Assembly: GCA_014885115.2 (NCBI GenBank)
Contig: WKLE02003954.1
Coordinates: forward strand, 1-31,117
Direction: 5' to 3'
Length of the DNA: 31,117 nucleotides
Source of the DNA: Asterionellopsis glacialis
Taxonomy: Eukaryota > Bacillariophyta > Plagiogrammaphyceae > Rhaphoneidales > Asterionellopsidaceae
A model generated the notes under the pieces. It saw only the letters and a program-made list of their open reading frames with translations. It made no database searches and was not told the DNA's origin. The stretch's first letter is position 1. Every line of letters begins with the position of its first letter. The position numbers and the translations under genes are program-made. Shown here one piece after another: positions 9,347 to 21,400 of this stretch.

Positions 9347-10758
9347 ATGCCGCCGACATCCGACAACAACAATGCTCCTCCTGTCAATCTAGGAAAGCCT
9401 TCACTTCGTCGTCGATTGGAGGCATACTATTCACTGATTGCTCCGGATCAGTTGGCAGATCAACGGGAATGGCGTAAGAGATTTGATCAAATTTATCAAA
9501 AGTATGGTGGCACCGTCGAAGGAGAACGAAAGTTGGGAGCCAAACTAGCGAAAAAGTATGGTAAAACAGTTCGATTATTGATTGCAGAAGCAGACGATGA
9601 AAACAAGAATAAGAATGAAAAGAGGTCTGAGGATGTCGTTGAGCTTCGTTCTATAGTATACGATGAGACAGCATATGATTTGACAGACGATCAAAAGGCG
9701 AGTGGTGTTCTCAATTTTGCGTCACCTTTGTTTGATCCAATGGCAGCCTTGGCAGCTTCCGAAAAAGAGGTTTGCAATGAAAATCCATGGATGAACAGTA
9801 TCAAAGCCCCACGATTAAATCATGTAGGACAATTCCGAGCCTATCTTCCACTTTCTGATCCGCAACGGCAACATGTCAAAACAGCACCACCACCCAAAAA
9901 CATACTTTCTTCTACCACGAAACAATTAGCCGATGACAACAATAACAACAAACCCAAGATTCCCGCCGTGTTTGCAGCTATTGCATCTAGTCATGAAAAA
10001 GGACCCCTCTCATTGTTATATCAAATTTTGATTCATCGCCGACGTGTACGCGTTCTTATCCGTTATGTCAATGTAAGATTTTGTATTCCATCCAGCAAAA
10101 CAAAACGTCAATGTCTTCTGTTCTATTTTGCTAATCTTCCGTCTTAACAGCTAACCCTCATCATCATCATTACTATACTACGCGCAGGGTATTCGTGGAA
10201 CGTTGACAGGGTATCTAATTGCATTCGATAAACACATGTAAGTGGAGGAATTTGTCCTTGAAAGGAATGGTTGTATAGAAACATATTTTTCTTGAGTATG
10301 TAAATCTGACAGTTACGGTGCTGACTCTGTACATTTTGTTTTTAAATTGCCACAAATGAAGGAATATGATCCTGCGCGATGTTGATGAGGTATATTCCCC
10401 TCGACCATTAAGTTCTAGTTCGGCATCATCATCATCACCAGAGTGTCATCAACCATCCAATGTGGAAGTCGAGATAGCCAGACGGACAGGATCATCTGTA
10501 GAAAATAATAGTCCACAATCATGGTGGGTTCGACAACGATATATGAAACAGCTATTAGTACGTGGAGACAATGTTGTATTGGTGTATCGAGCTGAACAAG
10601 AACGTTCGAATTGGCCACGGACCTCTAAATCACCTTTGACATCGCTATATTCTTCAAACCTTCAAAAGAATGATGTTCAACAACCTAGTATTACACGTAT
10701 CGGAACTCCTGGATCATTAATACAAGTTTTGCAACGAAAAAAAAAAATGTGTAGATGA
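9347..10758 (+). CDS. LSM11: LSM11-like Sm protein (3 exons)
   Basis: Exons 9347-10072, 10188-10237 and 10362-10758, all GT-AG, give 390 residues in one frame. The Sm1 motif is split by the introns: GPLSLLYQILIHRRRVRVLI, then GIRGTLTGYLIAFDKHMN, then MILRDVDEVY. A low-complexity Ser/Asn insertion separates it from Sm2, which contains LLVRGDNVVLVY. A long insertion between Sm1 and Sm2 and a long N-terminal extension are hallmarks of LSM11, the U7 snRNP subunit that replaces SmD2 in animals. The N-terminal pieces SPLFDPMAALAAS and NHVGQFRAYL also resemble the LSM11 N-terminal motif. In animals LSM11 acts in nuclear histone pre-mRNA 3' processing; that role here is inference. The gene lies between the two ABCG paralogues on the opposite strand and converges on the second. 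Confidence 0.75.
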
Positions 10759-10878
10759 AAGAAATGGCGCTAAAACCTTCAACATTCAAACATTCAAAAA
10801 TATTTTAAATTATACAGAATCTACTTATGGAATGTATGTAATCTTCAGAATCATCACGAAAAGGATGCACGTGTCCCA

Positions 10879-13800
10879 TCAATTATAGCTCACCAGTATC
10901 AATATCGATACGATGATAAATAGGATAAAAAGCCCAACCAAATATGCAAGGACAGTATACAACAATGAAGGGTCTTTTTTCATATCGTCTCTCAACGGCT
11001 TCTTGGCTTGTTTGGAACGTCCACAGACGTGAATCAATCCAGCACCTAGATACCGTATGAATAACCCAACGAAAATAGGTGCCACAAGACCCCTATACCA
11101 ACCATCACACGATTGGTCAGTCACTGAATCATCATTACCCGCCAACCCAAGTAAAGAAAACGATCCAAGATCCATGGGAAAGTTAGTTGCGTCTTCTGTC
11201 ACGGTGAATCCACTTTGTTCCGGTAGACATCGATGTTCTGCCACAGAAATGCTTTCAATAAAGTACCTCGACGGAGAGAAGAAACCACAAAATAGTTGCA
11301 ATCCCCATGACCCATAGATCTCTGATGGTGATCAAAATAAAAGCACAATCATGTTAGAATGCCATCTACAAGATGTAACCGAAACACAAACAAATTCTAA
11401 TGTTTTTCCATAAAAACAAACTATGATATAAAACTTACTTTCAAATGTAATAGGCTCAAGTGAACCACCAAACAAAAGACCAAAAAATGTCATGAAGAAT
11501 CCCACAACCTATCAAGCAAACAAGTAAAGAAAGACAGCTATCCAAAGTGAGATACATCAACATGCATTGATATGTCAAAAACATTGTGCATTCAAATATT
11601 TTGTAGTTGACATCCTCCACCTCTTTCATTACTCACAATTGTTACATTACTCGGTGGAACGACCAATGGAATCAAAAGGGACCATGATATGGCGAACCAA
11701 GAAAGAACCAAAAATGACACACAAAAATAAAGCCACTTCGAAATTGACTGCCGAACCCACCACGCAATTAGCGCAGCGGCAAAAGATTGCGTTAAGTGTT
11801 CCACGGAAGACATGATGTTCACAGCAAGGAAGTAAGCGTTGATGTCATATCCAGATGCGGCCTCCCGAAAGAACTCTGTCTGTTTGTCTGTGATATCTTT
11901 GGCTGCCGTAAGACCAATCAGAACTACAAGGACTAAACCAAACCGCAGAGAGAATCTGACAAGGAAATTACAAAAATCCAACTTGGTCAGGAGAAGCAGC
12001 ATCGCAGATATAATTATATACAAACACTCTTTGTTAAAACAGCAACTCAATATTACTTACTTTTGCATTTCTTCGTCTGCAAGTAATGCGTATTCGAATA
12101 CCCTTGGTAGCTCTTGTATAAGAGGACCCGGATCATCTGATACAAGACTGTGGTAGGAAACATCCACTTCTTTATCCACGGTGACTTCGGCTTTGCCAGC
12201 CATGGCAGATATTAAGGCAGCCGTACCGATGATGATGACTGTGTCAATGAGCTTACTAAAAAAATTACGGCTCCACACTAAGCAGTACCTTCTCATTTGA
12301 ATCCTCAATTGCTTTCCAAATGGCGGTTTAGTCTCTGGAGTCGGGATTTCATATTCTTCTGGAGCTTTGTAGGCTTGCATTTTCCAGTCTGGTAATTGGT
12401 CGAAGTATTCGTTCCATTTTCTAAACAGTCTTTCTCTTCTCACTTTTGCCTGTTCTTCGTCGTTCTCTTCCTTCTTTCCTGAAGGTCCAGTATTAGCAAA
12501 ACCATGGCTAATATAGGTTTTTGTGGACGTTCTGCGACTCAAGGGAGAAGGCGACTCAAAGTTGACGGTTCTATCATTTGTCATTGGTGGTGCTCTAGAA
12601 TCAAGTTCATTCAGCCCTCCAGACATTCCACGTTGTGGCATTCCTCGTCCTCGAGAAATAATTGATGGTGCCACGCTTGGAACTAGACTAGGAGTATTTG
12701 CAAGCCCCTTCCGATTCTGGGGTTTGAGATGCCCAGTGCTAATATCAATCAACCAATCAGCAAGACTTTCACCTGGCTGAGAAACATAATTCAAACCCGT
12801 AAAGTAATTCTCAACCTCCGATATACTACCATGATACACCATCTTGCCACCAGCACCAAGTAAGATCAACGAATCAAACAAATCGAAAATAGACTTACGA
12901 GGCTGGTGGATCACACTGCAAGCCGATAAACCGTGCTTGTCCACCAACGAACGGACACAATTCATCACCAAAAAGGCAGAACTCGAATCAAGACCACTCG
13001 TTGGCTCGTCCAAAAACAAAGTAGACGGCTTAGCCATCAGTTCAAGTCCAATATTCACCCGCTTCTTCTCTCCACCACTAACACCACGCCTCTTCACATC
13101 ACCAACGATAGTATTAGCAACCCGTGAAAGACCAAGATTTGCAATTGTTTGATCTGCAAGGTCTTCTATATCACAAAGATCCGTACCTTGCGGCAACCGG
13201 AAACGACCGCTGTAAATAAAGTTCTCACGGACTGTCAACTCAGGGTACACAATATCGTCCTGTGGTACAAAACCAACAAGGGAACTGTGCTCGTCAATCG
13301 CAGCAACCCGGCCATTAATCTTTGTTACTCCTGTGACTTTCCCGTACGATGCTCTGCCGCAAAGAGCATTTAACAGGGATGTTTTACCAGCTCCACTGCC
13401 ACCCATAAGGGCTGTCATGGTACCTGGTTTGAGCCGTCCAGTGACACTGTCCACTACCCTGACAGTGCCACTGCCGACTTTCAGAGTGAGGCACAGGTCT
13501 TGAAACGCGATGTCAATTCCTTTCTTGTCGTGGTCCGCTTCGTCTACTTCCGCGATTTCGTCGAAGTGAAGTATTGTAGCTTCTTTGAGGAGCATTGGAT
13601 AATATTTCACAAATTCGTTTTTTCCGACGGCTTTGTTACGTGATGGCATGGGTCCATAGGTTGGCCTATCAGCAAACACACTTCTAGTGCTACCTTGAAA
13701 TTGCGTATTCCTTCTTCGCAAGTTTGTCGGATTAAAGACACTTGCAGTCCATGCTGTCGAAGTTCTTCTTGTCAACGTTTGGACACTTTGCTCCTCGCGT

Positions 13801-15161
13801 CTTAGTTGACGAAGTCGCTTTAATATATGATTTATTTGTATGTCGCTCAAAAAATTACTAAGTTCTGATATATAGAATAAACCTTCAGGGACGTTTCCTT
13901 CCTGGTCCACTCCAATATTTTTACTAATATCATCGAACAATTTAGCACACTCCTGTGGCGTAGGCCCAAAGTATTTCGATTCTGAAAATACTTGGATGAA
14001 GTGTTCTGCAAATATCGATCTGCAGACAGTTGGTGTACCTTGGGGAACATTGCCTAAATTATTCATCCTATGGACGAATTCTTTCAATTGGGATGCGTTA
14101 AGTTTCAAAACTTTGTTCAGTTCTCGATAAGATAAAGACCCATCTGCCCGATTGCTGCATATGTTGTCATAGAATTCTCCAGCGTCAAAGTCGATGCTTC
14201 CGTCTTCATTGACTGTGAAAGGGTGACTTCCGCTTGATCTAAATTGACCGCTTTCTCTAACTTGAAGTCCTTCGACTCGTTTCATTAGAATCTCCAACTG
14301 AGGTCTCATTTTGTTGATTTTTTGGAGGTTTTCTTTTTCAATCAGGGGCGCTTTCTTGGCGTCTAATCGTCTCTTCTGGAGGTCTTTGAGCTTATCTGCT
14401 AGTCGTTGGTTTTTCTTGGTGAACCAGGAGAGTGTCTTTGGGATATCAAATACAATGCTTGACAAGCATGAGTAACTGTTCGACTAAGCATATCATTCTA
14501 GAATTGATTTTAGTCCACAAGTACAAGCAAAGAACGTACCATGTAAACGATAATCAACACCGCCACAAGCACAAGCAAAATATAACCAAAGAGTGGGCGC
14601 TCTAGGCTTGAGCTCCCTTGGCCACATGCAGTGCATTCGATTTCCGCTTTGGCAGTCTGAAGGGAATTATAGTTTTTAAAAATCGTCAGATAATATATTG
14701 AGAAAAGGAAAATCACATGGCAAACATATAGTAATTTGGCTTCCTTACTTTGTGTGGACAGTACATTCCAGATGGGCATTCTATCTTTGAAGTCTTTTAT
14801 CCAAAAGAAGAAAAAATACGCGAATGTCAGAAGAGTACACCTTTTTTTAAATTCGAAACAAAAAAACTTTTTAGAAGTTCCGTACCGGGGTATTGCATAC
14901 ATATCCTTTGGGACAGTTAACCATATTAGGTTTCCCCTCTGGACAATAAATTCCAGCAAGAATATCTCCAAATCCAAATTCTTTGCTGATTTTGAATTGA
15001 ATAGCATCACAGCGCTCCTTTTCACCATTGTTACAGATGTATCCAGCTTCACATGGTGGTTCGGGAGGGATGGTCACTGCACGAACTGCTGTTATTGATA
15101 GAATGAAAATATTAAAAAACATGTTTAGCTCTGTCAGACTCATCATCTTGATTGTTGTCAT
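10879..15161 (-). CDS. ABCG half-transporter with Cys-rich ectodomain, paralogue 2 (7 exons)
   Basis: Minus-strand exons are 15161-14886, 14793-14749, 14656-14540, 14435-12061, 11955-11637, 11508-11439 and 11321-10879, giving 1,214 residues. Exons 2, 3, 5, 6 and 7 have exactly the same lengths as in paralogue 1 (45, 117, 319, 70 and 443 bases), and all intron phases match. The start is the first ATG, at 15161; the frame extends upstream only through non-ATG codons. The exon 4 acceptor could instead lie 48 bases upstream, in frame; I chose the site that matches paralogue 1 in length. Domain order is the same: signal peptide, Cys-rich ectodomain, single helix, EF-hand-like region (a loop with RADGSLSYREL), ATPase domain with all motifs, linker, ABC-2 membrane domain. 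The linker is shorter, Ser/Pro/Arg-rich and unrelated in sequence. Substrate is unknown. Confidence 0.9.
12728..13458 (-). repeat. Near-identical tract shared with 5463-6193 (copy 2)
   Basis: The partner of the tract at 5463-6193. Positions 12728-13379 match copy 1 without a visible difference; 13380 is the first mismatch and is synonymous. Because of this tract, short-read mapping and expression measurements cannot separate the two genes here. Confidence 0.9.
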
Positions 15162-15825
15162 TTCGTGGGTTTGCGTTCTTGATGCCTCCGTCAAAAGTAA
15201 TGAGGAGAGGCTGTTTTTTCTCTACTGGCACCGGTACCAGAGGTAACTGTTCTGTTTTTTAGGGTTCTTGTTTGAGTTCGCACTCTCCCCCCGGCGCCTT
15301 TGAATTGACATGTTGTTTTGTTCCTTCGGTTGTCGCATGTCTGAGATCATATCCGACTAACCCGACTACTGTAGGTTCTAACAGGTAGTTACTAGAAAAA
15401 GAAGTGGTACTAGAGTAGGAACTCTACTAGTTCTACCGTAACTGGTACACAGAAAGGGACACCCGCGTACATCGAATTGAAGATGTGACTCCCAGACCGG
15501 GAACAAACCCGAACTCCGATTTGTACCTTGTTCTTCATTTTTCTAAGGTAGGGTTGAGGTTAACATCCTATTATGTACATGAACGTAGGTCCTACGTCGT
15601 ACCAAGTCCTCCGAAGTGATGGTAATATGACACGCAAAAATCATTAGTAAAATTCATGCCAACATTAGTTTGCGGTCTACAATTATTCAAATGATCCCAC
15701 TTCAATTGCTTTCTCTCTATTCACTCTCTTTTTCAAAAAAAAGAAATGTGCTTGTAAAACTTGTATCTAAAATTAAAAACTATACAGTATATTGTTAGCT
15801 CTAGGAACTTGACGCAACAAATTAC
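15162..15825. other. Intergenic region with GGTACC/CTAGT inverted repeats
   Basis: Lies upstream of ABCG paralogue 2 and downstream of the LHC-like gene. It carries CACCGGTACCAG near 15229, an inverted repeat at about 15406-15441 (GGTACTAGAGTAG against CTACTAGTTCTACC), and further TACCTTG/GTAC words to about 15605. No gene could be supported. Confidence 0.5.
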
Positions 15826-17770
15826 TTAGTTACTGTATTGCTTAAGAAGAGCCTTAACATCCTCACTAATTGTCTCAGCTGGCAAGACCTTTCCACCGTA
15901 TTCCTTTCCATCTACAACACCAAGAGCGTGGGTGGAAGCCTTGGCCTGAGCAGCAGCCCGGTCGGCCTTAAGTTCTGCTTGTGCCTTGGCTTTGGCAGCA
16001 GCAACATCAGCAGCCTTCTTCTCAGCTTCAGCCTTGGAGACGGCAAGCTGTTGCTTTTTGGAAACAGTATCAGCATTTACCTTCTTAGGAGCAGGAGCGG
16101 GGGCGGCCTTTTTGGTTTCAACAACCGCAGCAGTGGTTTTGACGGGGGCAACAGGAGCAGCCTTTTTAACTTCAGCAACAGGGGCAGCCTTTTTGACTTC
16201 AGCAACAGGGGCAGGAGCCTTTTTGACTTCAGTGGCGAAAAATGGAGTAGCAGATTTAACAGGGGCAGCGGGGGCGGCAACCTTTGCTGTGGTTTTCACA
16301 ACAGCAGGAGGTGTTGGTGGAGCAGTAGTTTGTGGTGCTTGGGGAGGGATAGACATAAGGGTAGAACCGACAAGTCCAACAGTGGCAACACCTGCACCAA
16401 CAGCAGCCTTTAAAAAGAAAAAAAAATCAAATTTCATTAGTGATTTCAACAAAATAGAAAGAACTTTTCCGTATCGTGTAGAAACTCAATACTTCCTACA
16501 CTCTTTGTTGCATGCAATTGTCACTTACCGCAGTCTTGGCCATTTTTTCATCAATATCAGGCATCTTCACATCTTTCATATCAGGAAGTTCAATTTCACT
16601 CAAGTAGGGTTCTGCTTTTTCAGCAAGTTCCTTGCGGATACCAGCAGTGCTCCTGTCAAGGTTACGAAGAATTTCTTCTCCATCCTTGGTGTATTCAATT
16701 CTGATGGGAGCCTTTCTCAAGTCGGAAACCTGGTAAATTTGGCTCCAGGCAAAGTAGGCAGCGCCCAAAAAGGGTAACAAAAGATTAGGTTCGAAAAACA
16801 TGTTATCCTTTACAATTGGAGATCCAGTCAAGGATTCCCAAAAGGCAAAGTAGGTAATACCGAGCATGGCATAACGACCTTGGGTGATTTCCAAGGTACG
16901 AAGTCCCTTGCGTCCAGCAGCATCATCACCAAGACTGGAATAGAGATTGAGTGGGTCAAAGTTGTAATCTCCAGCAACTCCGTATTTCCAAACCTTTTGC
17001 ATATCACTCAAATGTTGTTCACCAAGCTTGGTACCAGCTGTTTGACGAAGAGAGGTTTGGTATTCGAAGAAACCAAAGGCGGCAAAGGCTCCGGCAACAG
17101 CAATAAAGGTGAGAGGGTTGAATCCGTTCAATACAGATGGCGCCAAACCGTTTTGAAGCATAAAATTAGGAGCCATCATTTCAGAAAGTGGCCATCCTAC
17201 AACAGCAAGCATGGCAAGACGAGCGTGACGAAGTTCGCATTCTTGCATGTAATACATATCATATTGTTCGGTGAATCCCAAAGGATCGAAACCGTAATCA
17301 CCAGCATGAGAACCATCCAACTTGGTGGGGCGTTTCAAAAATGGAAGAGTAATAGAGTAATCAAGGCTGTCGAAACGGCCACTGTAACAATTATGGGTAT
17401 CAACAAGAAGAAGTAAATAAGAAAACAGAAAAACAAATTCAACCATTTCTGAGAATGTCCTGTCAAAAGAATACGAACAGTCCAGGGGCGTCTGTTCTTT
17501 TGTCACTTACGGCTCAACATATTTCCTGGGGTCTTCTGTTTCATCAACAGCAGCAACAGGTTCTTCAACCTTGGGTTCGGTATTAACAACCTCGAATTCT
17601 GGTTCTTCCTTGACTTTTTCTGCAACAGAAGATTCTTCCATGGGAGGCTCGGAAACAACGTGCAAACGAGTATTGCGAGATGTGACTGCCATTTTGGAAG
17701 GAACCATAAAGGCAGAAGCAGAGCTTGCGCCCATGGCAACAAGAAGAGGAAGAGCAGCAGAGAACTTCAT
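15826..17770 (-). CDS. LHC-superfamily protein, RedCAP-like, with Ala/Pro/Lys-rich C-terminal extension (3 exons)
   Basis: Exons 17770-17511, 17381-16529 and 16407-15826, GT-AG with open frame, give 564 residues. Residues 1-20 are a signal peptide with a SASAF-M plastid motif, followed by an acidic Glu/Val/Pro-rich segment. Two LHC-type helices carry the chlorophyll-binding ExxxxR pattern: ELRHARLAML (E136, R141) and LEITQGRYAML (E251, R256). Each is preceded by a GDYxFDPL motif, and a middle hydrophobic helix lies at about 176-193. This is the LHC fold; the spacing and overall look suggest the red-lineage RedCAP group, though a divergent LHCR is possible. Exon 3 adds a fourth hydrophobic stretch (about 372-392), tandem VAEVKKAAP-like repeats, an Ala/Lys-rich helix and a final segment ending KALLKQYSN. 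That tail is not part of a normal LHC protein. Expected location is the thylakoid membrane. Confidence 0.8.
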
Positions 17771-18437
17771 GATGTTGATCTTGTGATGTTGTTGCTGCGT
17801 GGTGGTCGTTTAATTAATAATACGTTCAAAGGGAGGAAAATACAGTAAATTCTGGCTTTTGAGTGTCTTTTCCAAGAGGCAAGATATGTTTGTGTTGGTT
17901 ATGGTGCTGTACGTAATTTAGCGCCACGTTGATGGGTCGAGGAGAGGATGTGGAGCTTTCCAAGATAGGGCGTGTGGACGGAATTTTTTTCCCTCTTTTT
18001 TATTTTTTTTTATTTCACGTCGTCGGTAGTAAATCCTACGCTGAGTCAGAACGTGATGGGTGCAATTTTTTTGGATCGTGCACAAAAAATGCGCATTTTT
18101 ATGATTCGCGAAAAAGAACGCAAAACGTCATCGATCGTCAATTCGGTAGAGATACTTTACTTCTATGAACAGATTACAGACGGCAAATAATATTCTGTAC
18201 AGTCTGAACGCCGTCCGCTGTAAAAAATAATTTTTAGAGTTAAGGTTACTATTTGGCGCGCCAAAAGCACAAGAAAATCAAAATTTGGCAAGTCCTACGA
18301 GAAACCTGTACAAGGAAGAATTTTGCTCCTTTCTTCACACCAGCTGTCATCTCAAGGACAATCTGCACCGGGGGGTTGACGCTGTTGGGAGTTGACGCTG
18401 TTATTTTTTATTAGTCTAGTTTTCTGTTTTGAAAAAA
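17771..18437. other. Divergent promoter region between the LHC-like and RAD5-like genes
   Basis: Contains T-rich runs (about 17985-18015) and an E2F-like palindrome at 18252-18265. GC-rich or coding-like sequence is absent, and the short open frames are T-runs or shadows. It probably holds both promoters. Confidence 0.5.
18252..18265. promoter_or_regulatory. Palindromic E2F/DP binding site
   Basis: TTTGGCGCGCCAAA is a perfect double E2F site (consensus TTTSSCGC on both strands), about 170 bases upstream of the RAD5-like start codon and about 480 bases from the divergent LHC-like start. E2F/DP factors drive S-phase genes in plants, algae and animals, so control of the repair gene is the likelier target. 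Confidence 0.6.
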
Positions 18438-21400
18438 ATGAAGGGACGACGGTCAACTTCTGGAACGAAACGCAAGGCGTTGGGGAATAGCAACCACCGT
18501 AAGCAGCAGCAAGATTCGTCATTTTTGGCCAAGTTACAAATGCTTCGAGCTTTTGTGACGGGCTTTGACGAATCGGACTTGTCATCATGTCTTCGACAAT
18601 GTGGATACAATGTTGAGCTTGCAGCAGAGAGATTAATGACAGGACAATACAAACCTTCTCCACTAGGTACAAAAACTTCCTTTTTTTCAGACTCGGGCAC
18701 GACAACAACGACAACTCCAAAGACACCATCACCATCGACAACGACGACAAACACAGATCCTCAGCAATCGTCGTCGTCGGCAACCACAAAACGACCTCGT
18801 GTGGAGTCAGCACGGAAAGCAACAACTACAACGTCTTCTTCTTCCTCGATGAGATCACCCAATGTTGTAACACCTAAACAAACAACATCTTCACCAACCG
18901 TATGCAATAATGGTGCACATTTGCTATTGTGTCAACGTTGGTTAGTGGGTATCAGTGCGTCTCGTGCTCGACAGTTTTCCTATAAGGAACCTTTACAATT
19001 AACATCGACACAGTCAGGTCCTCCCATGGTTCGATTTCGAGGTAAATTTGTCGAAGGGACCTTACCTCTCAACTTATCCACCATGCTTGCACCGCTACTG
19101 CGGTGTCAGGAACAGACTCTCATTAGTTTATCGGCTGAAGCACTCATGGAGGAACGCAATGTCCAAATTGGTGCCGACGTGCCCCTTTCGCTCAGTGTGT
19201 ACATTGAAGATCCGTGCACCTTTTTTGAATTATTTGAAACAGCCCAAGCTGTCAATACCAAAGAACAGGCATGGTTGACAAATAAAATATCCCAATCCAA
19301 AAAAAAACTAAGACTCCGTCCGTTGGCAGAAGCTGCCTTTGGACTTTTGCAATGGGCACAGTACGGGGATGTTCTTCCTAAATTTGAACCACCCAAAGAA
19401 CAAGATGGGGAAAGCAAAGATCCGAAACAGCTAGTGTCAAGTACTGACAAGGGTAGTACTGATGACGACGATGACGAAGAGGAGGAGGAGGACCCAATTG
19501 TTTTGCGTGAAGATGAATTCGAAACAGAGGGGTCACAAAATGAATCGTCAAAGAACAGCCAACCAGAATGGGCTGATTCGGTAGTGGATGAATCAACATC
19601 CTTATTACCAGAAGCGGATGAACCGGAGGGACTTGCGATTACACTACGACCGTACCAAAAACAGGCATTGCACTGGATGATCCAACGAGAAAATACAACC
19701 ATGGAAAGTGAATCAAATAGAGAGTCTCTTGAAAATGAATTGAAATTATTGGCAGAACTTAACAAAAATGGCAATACCAACACATCATCATTATCATTAT
19801 CATCGGCAGCCTCCATAACAACATCTGTTGGGAACTCACAAGATGTTGTTTGTGAGTGTGGACCTGTCCATGTATCAGACAAGGCAGCGAAACGATCTGC
19901 GACCTTGGGTGGTATGGTTGATCCCGTGAATCATCCATTGTGGCAAAGACGATTTCTTGCAAAGCCCGGAATGAAAGATACCATATCCTTTTACGTTAAT
20001 GAACTAGTAGGTGTAGCATCCGGTGAAACACCCAATCCACCGCGCCAATGTGTCGGTGGGCTGCTTGCCGATGCCATGGGACTTGGAAAGACTGTTATGC
20101 TGGTTTCATTGATTCTCAAAGACAAGCAAAAGAACGACAAGGATGCTGCCAAATTAGATAATTCTTCCAATGGTGCTACTCTTGTCGTTGCCCCATTGTC
20201 TCTTATAACACAGTGGGAAGAAGAGATAGCAACCAAGACAAATCTTACGGCTCGAGTTTGCTATGGAGATACTGCACGGAGTCTTGATATTGGCTACGTT
20301 GATGTCGTCATAACAACGTATGGTACCGTACAACAAGCATACATTTCCTCCTTGAAACAAGCCTCTGCTATGGGTAGTAGTAGATCAGGTACCATTCTGT
20401 CGCACAACTGGAGAAGAGTCATACTGGATGAAGCGCATGGAATAAAGAATCCTCAAACGGCTGTCTCGAAAGCTTGCTGTACACTCAAAGCCGAAAAGCG
20501 ATGGTGCATTACAGGAACACCCATTCAAAACTCCTTGCAGGATGTATACGGATTATTGAAATTTTTAAAGCATGAACCATGGTGTGAGGGAGGATTTTGG
20601 AAAGCAGCAATTACGAGCGCTATCACTCAGGAGCCTGCGGAAGATTCTTCTACAACTAACTCGTCATCGAATCTTTCCCGCTCATCGACCACCGGATTGT
20701 CAATCGCAATTGATCGAGTTCGACGTTTATTGGCGCCATTGATCCTCAGAAGAACCAAGGATACCCTCACCAAGGATGGAAAACCAATTTTGACTCTCCC
20801 TCCCGTGGAAACCAAGCTGGTGAATGTTGAGTTTACGTCCGCGGAGCGTGAATTTTACAATTCTCTCCTGGAAAAATCCCAATCTGTATTTGACGGTTTC
20901 ATTGAATCAGGGACAGCCTCCAAGTCATGGTTTGCTATTTTTTCATTGCTTCAACGTTTGAGACAGGCTTGTGACCATGTTGCATTGACAGTCAAGTCTC
21001 AAATTGATCAATCTGATTGGAAAGATACCCCTTCCAGTACTCCCCCTGATGATCCAATGTCTCCCAAGAAAAGAGCAGCGCGCGCACCTGGCTCACCTAA
21101 AAATGAATCATCGTCGTCTACTACCGTAGATGAAGAATTTCTAGAGGGTTTATTGGACAAATTTCGTCGGAAACAGTCGCCATCCCAAACTAAGAATGTG
21201 GAAGATCCATCTTTGGATAAGGAGAATGTTGGTATCTTTTCTTCTCAGGTGGCTCACTCCTTAAGTCAAGCTATCAAGTCAGAGGCAACAAATGTTGAGG
21301 AGGAATGTCCCATATGTTTGGACAATCCCAAATTTGATGATGCCGTAATTACTCCATGTGCACATATTTTTTGTAGAGATTGTCTCGTTGGGTTTTTAAG

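Noticed and set aside
12061..14465. Longer exon 4 of ABCG paralogue 2 starting at an acceptor near 14483
   Set aside because: It is possible and in frame, but the acceptor before 14435 gives an exon start that aligns residue for residue with paralogue 1.
15986..16777. A 263-codon plus-strand open frame opposite the LHC-like gene
   Set aside because: Its Ala/Thr-rich sequence is the mirror of the Ala/Pro/Lys repeats on the minus strand, and it crosses an intron of the real gene.
19106..19882. A 258-codon minus-strand open frame within the RAD5-like gene
   Set aside because: It is Ser-rich because it is antisense to Asp/Glu-rich and repeat codons of a clear SNF2 gene, and it shows no domain.
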